Assembly (NCBI GenBank): GCA_033220425.1
Contig: CM065652.1
Coordinates: 4,030,001-4,094,000, forward strand
Origin: Lepraria neglecta
Lineage: Eukaryota; Ascomycota; Lecanoromycetes; Lecanorales; Stereocaulaceae
Direction: 5' to 3'
Length of the DNA: 64,000 bases
This document shows, piece by piece, positions 33,838-44,026 of the stretch. Each line of letters starts with the position of its first letter. Position 1 is the first letter of the stretch. The translations under genes were made by a program, and so were the position numbers. The notes beneath the pieces were generated by a model that worked only from the letters and a program-made list of their open reading frames with translations, did no database searches and was not told the DNA's origin.

Positions 33838-35905
33838 ATGTTCGCCGAAAGTCTTCTCTCAAACGTTTACCAGAGCTTGTTCCGAGTTATAAAGCTTGTG
33901 GCATCTACGCTACCTGCGGCTCTAGTCCCTAGCCCTCCAGGTCCTCCACCGTCTGGATATCTCAGTATTACCGATACTCGCACCAACCGTCAATATGAGA
34001 TACCCATTCACCGCAATGCTGTGGAGGCAATCAGGTTCAAGGAGATCAGGGCTCCTAAAGATCATCACCATCCCGCCGATAAGGTAAGCGCATTTTCCGG
34101 TCCATTGCCCATTGGTCCGTCAATTCACCGCTCCTGAGACATGTCTTCGGGTATGCATTTTGCTCCAAGGCAGTACTTTATCTGTTGTATTCTGCTCCTA
34201 AGGCTTGTTCTTTGCCCAAAAACCTTCTTCGGAATGGCGTTCAAACCCTAGTATTTCCGCTCCTAAGAGAAGTCCTTTCAGTGCACTTCTCGGGGTCGCA
34301 TCCCAACCAAACTGATCGTTCTGCTCCTCATACATGCCTTTCGGCGCAAACTATTCACCCGGAAAGCTTTTTGTCCGCTACTATTTGCTCCCCAAGCTTG
34401 TATCTTGGTCTAGATTATGCGCCTGAACCTTCTGCCCCCAGACAGCCTTTTGTATCCCATCTCTCGCTCCATAAACTTGATTTTGGCTGAATAATAGCTC
34501 TTTAAAAGGCAATGCTGACCAAAAAAAATGTAGGTGGAGGGCGGGCTACGCGTACTCGATCAAGGCTTTCAGAACACGGCTGTTATGTCATCACAAATCA
34601 CATATGTGGACGGCATAGAGGGTAGCATCTACTACAGGGATCACTCAATCACGGAGCTGGTAGGGAAGAAGCAATTTGAAGATGTTACATTTCTTCTCAT
34701 CTGGGGCCATCTTCCTTCACCGGAAGAGCGAAACAAATACAAGAAAGACCTAGCTGTGGCCATGGCTCCTCCTCAAATGGTAACAGATGCCATCAACTCC
34801 TTCCCGTAAGTCTAGTCTCCGAGGAGTGAAGTAGTCTAAATTAACATGCCGAGTCCTACAACGCCGCTTGTGACCATGGTCATAGCTGGTCTCTCCGCAT
34901 GGGCCGGCTCAGATCCCACAGTGATACCAGCTCATATGGGCCAGAACATCTACCAAGGTAATCTCGCATTGGTAGACAAGCAGATTGTCCGAGTTCTATC
35001 TGCACTTGCCACTGTAGTAGCGTTGGCCTACTGTCGCTTTACGCAGAAGAAGTTTACGCATGCTGACCCCAACGCCTCTTTCATCGAGAACATCCTCATC
35101 ATGATGGGATACGTCGAAGCGAGCACGGGAAAACCAAACCCAAAATACGTTGATTGTCTCGAACGCTTGTGGGTACTCTACAATGATCACGAACTCACAA
35201 ACTCTACGGCCGCGTTCTTGCACGTTGCTTCAACGCTTGCCGACCCATTTACCTGTTCTATTGCTTCCATCGCAGCCGCTTATGGACCTCTGCACGGAGG
35301 TGCAATCGAGACAGCTTTCAAGACTTTCAAGGATGTCGGCAAGCCAGAGAACGTCCCAAAGCTTATCGAGGATGTCAAAGCAAAGAAGTTCAGGCTATTC
35401 GGATACGGGCATCGAATTTATAAGACAGTTGACCCCCGAAGTGTCTTTATTCGAGAGTGCATTATGCAACTTCCCTCTCAACAAGGTGCATGTAGCTGAC
35501 CAGCTGCCAGATTGCTTGACCAATTTACCGACCAATCTGACAATAGCTTCTTGGCTATCGCCTTCGAAATTGATCGCATCGCGTCAAAAGACAAATACTT
35601 CACTTCCAGGCAGCTCAAGGCTAATGCTGATTTGTACGGAAGCTTCGTTTACATGGCACTGTAAGTGGCGCTAATACCCGCTCAATGACGATCACAACTC
35701 ACCATCCTAGTGGCTTCCCGGAGGAGATCATTCTGCCATTAACCATGGTGTCAAGGTGCCCAGGTGTCATGGCACATTGGCGCGAAGCTATGGGTCAGTG
35801 GGTCTTACGCCTTTCCTGTACGAAAATTCTAATCATTCCTGCTGCACAGGCGAACAACCCCGGATTTGGCGCCCTCAACAGATTTACACTGGTCTCAACT
35901 TTTAG
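33838..35905 (+). CDS. Citrate synthase family enzyme
   Basis: Six exons (33838-34083, 34534-34805, 34854-35456, 35511-35660, 35711-35793, 35850-35905) join in phase to 469 residues. The family condenses oxaloacetate with an acyl-CoA (acetyl-, propionyl- or longer). The catalytic triad is present: His320 in AYGPLHGGAIE, His359 in FGYGHRIYKTVDPR and Asp414 in NADLYGSFVYMAL. Also seen are QITYVDGIEGSIYYRDHSI and the C-terminal VMAHWREAMGEQPRIWRPQQ with a final IYTGLNF. The C-terminus is not a PTS1 signal. The N-terminus (ESLLSNVYQSLFRVIKLVAS) is hydrophobic/amphipathic and could be a weak targeting signal. It precedes the PrpD/dehydrogenase fusion on the same strand, so it may be a pathway-specific (methylcitrate- or alkylcitrate-type) enzyme rather than the TCA-cycle one. 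Intron 1 is 450 nt and repeat-rich. Confidence 0.9.
34084..34533 (+). repeat. Long intron with degenerate GCTCC repeats
   Basis: Intron 1 of the citrate-synthase-like gene: donor gtaagc, branch block aatgctgacc, acceptor tgtag. Inside lie at least six imperfect units of about 40-50 nt, each opening with tt(c/t)(t)gctcc: ttctgctcctaaggcttgtt, tttccgctcctaagagaagt, ttctgctcctcatacatgcc, tttgctccccaagcttgtat. Typical introns in this window are 50-60 nt, so this one is about eight times longer. Confidence 0.75.
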
Positions 35906-36666
35906 CTGCCAGAGCGTAGAAGCGGATGGACAAAGCAAAAAGGGAATGGATGATTTTTTGATAGGTTCACCAGGTGTTCGGGTTGGTATAGGGGAAAGGT
36001 GCTCCTCATAAAGATGTTATCGCCTTGGTTCATGAAAACTATCCATAATTTGTCATTATCTTCACGGAATTGCCTGCCCACATGTCTGCTTCCTAGATGT
36101 ATAAAAGTCAATTAGGTCAAATTGAATTTCAACATAAGCACTGTCTGTGTCGGGCTGCTGCCTCCGGTCTCAACCAATAGCGGCTTTCACGCGCCAGATA
36201 TCCGGATATATATCGCGTTCGTTGCAACTCGGGCATCATCTCCGAGAAGTTCGGAACTTGGCTCCGTTCGGCGGAAAGCTAAATGATACCGCCAAGATAC
36301 GGATTTTGCCGGAAATAAAGATTAGGTTGCATTGCATTGGACGAAAAAGTGGTCACTGGACGTCACACCACAGGTTGTTTCGTCGATCGAAAAGATTCGC
36401 ATGGAATATCAACGAAAACTCTGCAAATTCACCCAATGGGTGCTAGTTGGCGACTCGATACCACCATCCACTTAGGCTGTCGACCGAGAATATCCTTTCA
36501 AGCCTGTTTCAGCCTGTGGCTTGTGGTGGGCAAGAATGTCTCTGGCGCTGTGCACACCCAGTATGTCTATAATTGCAGCCAGGCAAAGCCCGCCAAAGGT
36601 TGTTTATAGATCCAATTTACCTAGCCGCACAGGAGACGATCTAGAACTACAAGACCGTTATCCACA
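35906..36666. other. Intergenic between the citrate synthase and fusion genes
   Basis: No supported gene. It separates two co-oriented genes, so the fusion gene probably has its own promoter here. Confidence 0.45.
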
Positions 36667-39600
36667 ATGACAGCCAGCACTTCAACATCCGCAAATGACA
36701 GCAATCACACGACCGCGGATGATAGTACTCGACCTCCATATGACCACGTTCTCGTCGCCATCACCGAGTATGTCTTCCACTATGATGTCTCCAATCCAAA
36801 AGCATTCGAAAGGGCTAGAATAGCACTCTTCGACTCTTTAGGATGCGTCTTCGAAACACTGAAAGGGAGTCAGGAAGCTCGAGCTCTCATCGGTCCTGTT
36901 GTACCTCGTGCTGTGCTGCCTGACGGCTTCAGGCTACCAGGCACGTCGTTTCAATTGGACCCTGTTAAGGGAGCTTTCGATCTGGGGACTCTGATTAGCT
37001 ATTTGGATCACAATGATGCCTTTCCTGGCGCAGAATGGGGTCATCCTTCCGGTAAGTCAATCCCCGTTTCTATACCCGTTTATAGGAGGCTGAGACTGGG
37101 ATGAAGACAACATTGGAGCAATCCTCGCAGTAGCAGACTGGCACAGTCGTAACGCCACCTATTCCAACTCGCCACGAGTGACCGTGAAGTCAGTCCTCAC
37201 AGGTATCGTCATGGCCTACGAGATCCAAGGCTGTTTCCAAATCCGCAACGCAATCAATAAAGTCGGTCTCGACCAAACAATCTTTGTCCGCATCGCTTCC
37301 ACAGCGGTAGTCTGCCATCTTTTCGGCTGCACCGAGGCACAAACGCTGTCCGCACTATCCCACGCCTTTGTCGATGCTGGGCCACTTCGGATCTACCGCC
37401 AGTCTCCCAACACTGGTCCTCGCAAAGGCTGGGCCGCGGGTGATGCTTGTATGCGTGCTGTCCAGCTAGCACTCATAGCGAAGAAAGATCAACCAGGTGT
37501 GCCGACTGTGCTTACGGATCCGAAATGGGGACTATACAGTGCGTTGCTGCAAGGCAAGGAGTTTCAGCTGCCAAGACCTCTCGGGACATGGGTGATAGAG
37601 ACGGTCTTCTTCAAGATCCATACTACTGAGGGGCATGCTGCATCAGCAGTTGAGGCGGCTCTCACTCTGTCCCAGCAACTTAGTGCCCGATATCCCCCAT
37701 TGGATATGCCTATTGAGGAAGCGATTAGTCATATTCGAGTTCGGACGCAGAAATCTGCGATGATCATCATCAACAAGCAGGGCCCGCTTCACAACTCGGC
37801 GGATCGAGATCATTGCATGCAGTACATGATTGCGGTACGTTCACTATTCTTGGTTGTTACCTTGCAATCTGTACCTTTGCTGTGCTAATTCGTTATCTGC
37901 TCCTGTTCATTTATTGATTCGATCTATTCACTGCTCTTAGTTCACTGCGTCCGTTCGCTGCCTCTGTTTACTGCTTCTGTTCGTCCCCTTCCCTCGTATA
38001 GTCACTGCTCTTACTCACTGTTTCTATTCATTGCTCCTGTCCACCCAGTGCTCTATACCATTCACTATTCACAGATTAATTTTCTCTTTTGTACTGTGCT
38101 CTCCAGAGTTGTCATTTAGCACCTACGGAATTCTTTGAAGCGATGCTGACTACGAAGTGCTGCAGGTGGTACTGCTTAAAGGCGGCATGATAACCCCTGC
38201 CGACTATAGCGATGAATCTCCCTGGGCAACCGACGCACGCGTGGATACCCTCCGCGCGAAGATCGACGTGGTGGAGGATGAGCAACTTACGGCAGACTAC
38301 TACAATGCAGAGAAACGTAGCGGCGCCAACGCTCTACTCCTGACACTTGCTGATGGGTCCATGCTTGATGAAGTGCTGGTGGAGTATCCGCCTGGACATC
38401 CATGGCGCGGCGATACGCCTACGTTTGTGAAGCACAAATTCGAGGCCAATGTCAGAGGTTATTTCGACCAACAGAGGGCGACAGAGATTGCAAGACTTAC
38501 AAAGATAGGGGTTGACCAGCTCATGCTAATGGAGGTCAGAGATTTCGTGAATACTTTCGCCGGCGATGAGAGGATCGGGACAATGCCAAACCAACCCCAT
38601 AGATGTGAGAAGAATCCAGCTGGACTAATGGACAATGCTCCACAGGATGCTATAGAGAGTGCAATAGTTGGACAGATGGCCAAAGACAGCGAAGGACAAT
38701 GCACAGCCAGTGACAGTCATACTGAAGCTCACTCATCGTCAGGTTCTCAAGCCTCTACACCCAAGGCTTTTTCGGCGGCTTCAACAGCCGGCGATAGTGA
38801 TACTTCGGCCGAAACAGATTTTGAGAGTACGAGTCAGCAAGAAGCATCATTCAGCAAATTCCCAACCTCCATAACGCGCGCTCCCACGCCTGTTAGGTCT
38901 GTACCAAAATTCCCACAGAAGTCTGCGAAGGGCAAGCAGGCTGGACGAGATGCTGTAGACGCAGATGCATTCTACGACTCCGATCATTACCCGCCTCTTG
39001 GCATGAACCCGGACGAGAATTCCGTCGAGGCCACATGTAAGCGAGGCGATTGGAGAGACCAATTTTATGTTGATCAACAACTTCCCGACACATTGACAGC
39101 AGATGCAAACGTTGCCGTTGCCCAGAACGGCAGTGTACATTTTACCGACGGTGAAATATACCTGGCAGCCTTTCCGCCCAGCAAATCTCCCCATCCCTCA
39201 CCACATGTCTCTTATGGCCTCCCATTTCCAGAAGCTTGCGCCAAGCACATCGCCGAAACCTTTCATGCCACACACGTCTATATACTGGCGTCAAGCTCCC
39301 TCAGTAGAAACACAAACGACTTGCCAAAGCTGCATGTCGCTATAGACGGTCGCTTAGGAGAGGGTACGGTGGTTGGAATACGACGGGGTGTCAAACCGCA
39401 CTCTTACTACTCGGATATTCTGAAGATAGCGAAGGAGGCGAGATACTGGAACACGAATTGTCTTGTAACGTTAGGTGGTGGAAGTCTAGCCGATGCAGCT
39501 AAAATCGTTGCTCTGGTAAGTCCAGGATTACCGTTCTCGAAGATATTGGCCCCTTCCCGACTGTCCATTCACTAACAGTTCTAGGCCATTGCCAACAACG

Positions 39601-40490
39601 CCACTACAGTCGACGATCTCGAAACCCTGTACTTTGGCAACCCCGCCCTCCGCCATCTCCTCCCAGCCACTATCCCCATAATCTGTATCCCTACATCACT
39701 ATCAGCAGGCGAGTACACCCCAATAGCGGGCGCCACCAATGACTTTACGCACTTCAAACGTTCATTCCAACACCGCTCGATGGGACCGCGAATAATAATT
39801 CTCGATCCCACCCTAACAACCACAACACCCCTACACGTATGGCTTAGCACAGGGGTCAGAGCCGTTGATCACTGTGTCGAAGCTCTTTGCTCAATTGAAG
39901 GGAGGGCTGGGGGCGAAATTTTTGAAGAGGGGCTAAAGCGGCTGCTGCCTGGCTTACTGACTACGAAAGAACATCCTGAAAATCTAGAAGCCAGACTGGC
40001 TTGCCAATTGGGTGCGGTGGACGCTATTTCCGCTCCGTTGAATAGGATGCCTATGGGCGCTAGTCATGGGATTGGGCATCAACTGGGTCCATTGGGGGTG
40101 GGACACGGGGAGAGCAGTTGCATTTTGCTGCCTGCTGTGTGCAAGTACAATAAATGTGTCAACACCGAGAAGCAGCAGCGTGTGCTGGACATTTTGTGGG
40201 CTGAGGATGCTGTGTTCAATGTCTTATACAGAGCAGGTATAGACGAAGGAAAATCAGGTCTGGGAGAAGTGCTTGACGTTGTGATTAGAGCTTTGGGAAT
40301 GCCGAGGAGCTTGAAAGAGGTGGGTATCGGCAGGGATAAATTCGACGCGCTAGCAATGGGAAGCCTGAATGATAGGTGGTGCAAGACTAATCCGGTACCT
40401 TTGAAAGAGAAGGAGCAGGTGTTGGAGATACTAGATATGTGCTCTGGAGAGCCATCGAACTTGACAAACGGGACCCGGGCCGAAGAATAG
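36667..40490 (+). CDS. Fusion of MmgE/PrpD domain and iron-type alcohol dehydrogenase
   Basis: Exons 36667-37051, 37107-37834, 38166-39515 and 39585-40490 join in phase to 1122 residues. Residues about 20-510 are a MmgE/PrpD domain (2-methylcitrate dehydratase / cis-aconitate decarboxylase family): FDSLGCVFETL, SYLDHNDAFPGAEWGHPSDN (active-site Asp and His region), IGAILAVADW, and GPRKGWAAGDACMRAVQLAL. About 511-650 is a Ser/Thr-rich linker. The rest is a group-III (iron-type) dehydrogenase like maleylacetate reductase: LVTLGGGSLADAAKIVAL binds NAD(P), and metal ligands lie in STGVRAVDHCVEALCS and MGASHGIGHQLGPLGVGHGE. Exon 3 (450 codons without a stop) contains the PrpD end, the linker and the dehydrogenase start, so the fusion does not depend on a splice guess. 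A dehydratase/decarboxylase joined to a reductase suggests channelling of an unsaturated acid. I do not know a described protein with this architecture. Confidence 0.85.
37835..38165 (+). repeat. Long intron with C+T-rich GCTCC/GCTTC repeats
   Basis: Intron 2 of the PrpD/dehydrogenase fusion (331 nt): donor gtacgt, branch block gatgctgact, acceptor gctgcag. The body repeats short units such as ttcactgctcttagttcact, ttactgcttctgttcg and attgctcctgtcc, with a period of about 12-16 nt. It is strongly pyrimidine biased and similar to the other long introns of the window. Confidence 0.7.
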
Positions 40491-41519
40491 ACCTTCAAGC
40501 AATATTGCGCCGCACAAGCGAAAGCCTACTCAGCCGGGCGGGTTTCCCTCCATGTCAATCTATTCAACGCCGTCCTTGACCATCATACCTCGACCGGCGG
40601 GCAATTCGGGACACTGTTGGATGTTAGATGCGGTCCCAGGAATTCAACGAGACCGTTGGCGAAGCACTTTGATGTAGCTTATGGCACTGATCCGAGCGAA
40701 GAGATGATCAATACTGCCAGAGAGCAAGGCGCTAATGCTCAGGGCAAGCAGACTCTGTCGGGGAAGAAGACTGAATTCGCTGTTAGAAGAGCTGAAGATG
40801 TGACGTTTGCGGGCAGAAATCTAGAAAACCAGATTGATCTCTTGACCGCCGCTGCAGCTGTATGTACCTAACAGAGTGAGATACGTTAGGTCCAATATTG
40901 ACTTTGTGTAGGCGCATTGGTTCGACATGGGAGGGTTTTGGGTATCTGCAGCCAAGATTCTGAAGCCAGGCGGAACGGTGGCATTATGGAATAGTACCGG
41001 ATCGGTGTTCTGCCGTATGTCACTCCCAAGAAGCTGCATTAACTTATCGCATTCTAACATGAAGACGAACGAGCAGATCCTTCCACTCCCAACGCTTCTA
41101 AAGTCCAAGAACTCCTCTTCCGTCTCGAACGCGAATATCTTGCTCCCTTCGAACAACCAGGAAACCACCTCTCCCGCACCTACTACGATAACCTTCTCAT
41201 GTCATGGACCATGACACCGCCCGTTACCAGCTTCAGCAAGACAGGTTTCACGAAACAAACTTGGGATCGCGATGGCAAGACGACTCCTGGGGATGAATTT
41301 TTCCTAGGGAATCAGACTGTTACGATTGATAGGTTGATGAAATTGTATGAGACGACGAGCTTGATGGCTAGATGGCGGCAGGCGAATCCAAGCTTGGTCG
41401 GTACTGAGGATGATATTTTGGTGAAGGCGGCGAAGAGTTTGAGAGAGGTGTTGGGGAATGGAAGGGAGGAGTTGGTTGTGGGGGTTGGGTGTGCGGCGTT
41501 GTTGTTTAAGAGGGATTAG
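40491..41519 (+). CDS. SAM methyltransferase, TMT1/CRG1 type, lacking its own start codon
   Basis: Class-I methyltransferase related to fungal trans-aconitate methyltransferase-like enzymes. Reading from 40491: TFKQYCAAQAKAYSAGRVSL, then LLDVRCGPRNSTRPLAKHFD (motif I), YGTDPSEEMINTA (motif II acid), introns at about 40859-40911 and 41014-41079, AHWFDMGGFWVSAAKILKPG, HPSTPNASKVQELLFRLERE, FTKQTWDRDG and VGVGCAALLFKRD before the TAG. Two points are odd. No ATG lies before the conserved N-terminus: the codon just upstream is the TAG that closes the fusion gene, in the same frame. Motif I, normally DVGCGPGNAT, reads DVRCGPRNST, so two glycines of the SAM loop are Arg. It may be the third domain of the upstream protein cut by one stop, or a decaying gene. 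The first in-frame ATG is at 40701, inside the fold. Confidence 0.7.
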
Positions 41520-42469
41520 ACATCTGGCTATAGCGAAGTATGTGAGTTGAGTTGATGCATATAGATCGGCAGATGGGACGAGGACTCAACGTCCCTCCTG
41601 GAGAATAAGTAAATGAGTGGCCTCAGACTAAGTGGTGCTTCCAGGAGTTTGAGACAAGAGATATTTGCAGAGATAGACTAATTAGATTGGGGTTTTGGCA
41701 TTTCCAGTTTTGAGTGTCGTCGCGGAACGGAGTATTTCACCGGCAGCCAATCACCAGCACATCAAAAAACTGTCAACGTGATGCTAACAGCACTTTAACA
41801 ACAAACCAGCAAGTCGTCAGTGGAACTCGAACACCATGTTAACAGCTGGTTAGCACGATGTCGGCTTCAAAACTGTCGTCTATGCCCTACCCAGTGTTCA
41901 GGTCCTGAGATGATGCTTCAATCCTCTGCTTTCTGGTCCGAATGAAGCTTGAAGACAACCCCCTCTCCCTCAACCTCAACCTCAACCTCAACCTCTAAAG
42001 TAATCCTTTTGCCAAAAAATGTCTTCCGGGTTCGATTCTTCGCTCAATACTCTCATTCATCCACTGCTCTCAAGACATGTAGCGCTATAAATGACTGTTT
42101 ACCATGTATCAGCTACTCAATCTTGTGCTAATCACATCATTCACAACAGCCAGTCCACTCAGTCGCGATATGGAACCGACTTGAAAATCCCGTTAGCACA
42201 GCGGTCTGGAAGTAGTCTCTACAAAATATCACTACGTTTTTGATAATTCGAAGCTCTTCGCGCTCGTCACTGACGTCTGAAACGCAGAGAAATGGCTGTG
42301 CATTCCATCAACGGCAACCCACTCCATCTGCATCACCAACCTACTGCAAGACCGAGCTACCGCCTCGAAATATATACCCCGGCCCATCAGTCAAACGATA
42401 GATCCTCCTCTCCCCATACCATCTGATCGTCTCCGTCAGAGTCTCATATCCAGCTGATATCGCCGCCTA
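41520..42469. other. Intergenic with a short tandem repeat
   Basis: No gene supported. At 41971-41996 the hexamer caacct is repeated about four times. The rest is unremarkable. Confidence 0.45.
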
Positions 42470-43100
42470 TCAGGTTATCAAGCGCACAGCGATATTTTTC
42501 GAATTCTCTCCCAAACTTTCCTCGGAGCTCTCTAAATGTCCAGTCTGCAAGACTGTTGCTGAGATTTCTAGGGTCACGTCACGGCTGCCAATCCACACGA
42601 TAACAGTCCGCATGCGAGGAAACTTGCTTGTTTCAAGAAAACGATTTACTGAAAAGTCCAATCTTGGGTTGGATATTTCATATACGAATGTCTTGATCCA
42701 TGCTCTCATTTCGATGGCTTTGGAGGGTTCATACTGGGGCAAAACTGCTAGGTCGTCCCGGGTCTTCCGTCGGGAAGTATATCTTCTCCAGCCCGAAAAA
42801 GATAGCTAGATCTTCCCAATCGACATTGAAAGCGTTCTCCTGAAAGAACATCTCTAGAGTCTCTTGAGCAAATTGAGAGTGTGAGTTGGACTCATAGAAA
42901 CAATTCAAAAATCCGAAGACGCCATGGTTGCGAAGGTAGTATCCAAAAGGATCGTAGTTGATCAATTCCTTGCTGACGAACAGCTCGCGGTAGATTTCGT
43001 CCCGAATTTCGCGTGGGGGCGAGAAGAAGGGGAAACGGCCATCTTTTAGTGAGACTCTTGTATTCGAATCCATACTGGGTCGTTGAAAGATACCCACCAA
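42470..43100 (-). pseudogene. 2EXR-domain (F-box-like) protein, frame broken
   Basis: Minus strand. MVGIFQRPSMDSNTRVSLKD leads into FFSPPREIRDEIYRELFVSK, the LPxEIRxxIY signature of fungal 2EXR/F-box-like proteins, then EETLE-type helices and VDWEDLAIFFGLEKIYFPTE. Near 42735 the frame stops, and the coding character continues in another frame (VLPQYEPSKAIEMRAWIKTF; FPRMRTVIVWIGSRDVTLEI). The gap fits one indel and no normal intron. The parts are in the right order for a 200-residue family member. Function of the family is unknown. Probably a recent pseudogene. Confidence 0.6.
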
Positions 43101-44026
43101 GAGCTTGAAAAAATGCTGATGATCGTGGATGATTTTTTGTGATGCGGTGGTGAGTTACTGCTTGGCTAGAAGCTGAGCTTGGAATGCTGTACGATCGTAG
43201 TCGTGATTGAAGATTCTGTTAGGATGCCTCTGACACAGCAGATGAAGTGATCGCAGCTTCTAAATGTTAGTTTTTCTGTTCACTGTGTGGGTCTGCAAGA
43301 TCGCATTTGGGTTTCAAGGACTCACTGACTGAGGGAAGGCTGTGCACCTTAGCATGTCTGGCTGATGCCACAATACCTGAGCCAGTGTCTTCTCAAGCCA
43401 CCGTATGCTATAGTCCCCGATTGAGCCACATCCGAAAGCTGGATGTCTCAAAGAATTGGTTGAGGATTCAATTAGGATGAAAATTTCAGAGCCATGTTTA
43501 CCCTCTGATCTCGGCTCAGCCCTACGACGCAGGCGGCCACGCTAGGCAAACGCGCTAGCGGGTACTGAAATAATTTCATGCGGACAGGCCCCCAACTTGA
43601 CATCCATTCTATCCGACGACAAGCTGTGGACTGTTGGTAACTCTGGCCCATGACCCGGGAGAGCTTCCATTCGCTACTCGGTGACGTTTAACGAGGCGGT
43701 CATTCTTCGCAAATCGACCTATCACAGCGCGAGTTCGAGCGGCTACCATCTGAAATACTTTGCCATCGACGAAGCGGGTAAGCGATCACATACAAAGCAA
43801 CTCGGATTGATCCTCTTCTTCGCATGCAACACAAAGGGGAAAAAAACCCCCCTTGGTCTGCAAGTAACCGGGGCCTAGGGTTTTAAGATCCGACAGATTC
43901 ATGAGCAGCTTCCCATATTCAATTCTCAAGCAACGGCAATTTTTGCAAATTGTGTGACAACATCCAGTAGATTTTACCCTCTCTAATCGGCATTGGAATT
44001 TCTAAAAGCCTTAGAAATTTTCATTC
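43101..44026. other. Intergenic, nothing recognised
   Basis: No supported gene; a 65-codon frame at 43681-43878 has no features. This includes the promoter side of the SPP gene. Confidence 0.4.

Noticed and set aside
42031-42050. GGTTCGATTC, resembling a tRNA T-arm
   Set aside because: The flanks do not form a T-stem, and no acceptor, D or anticodon arms are found upstream.
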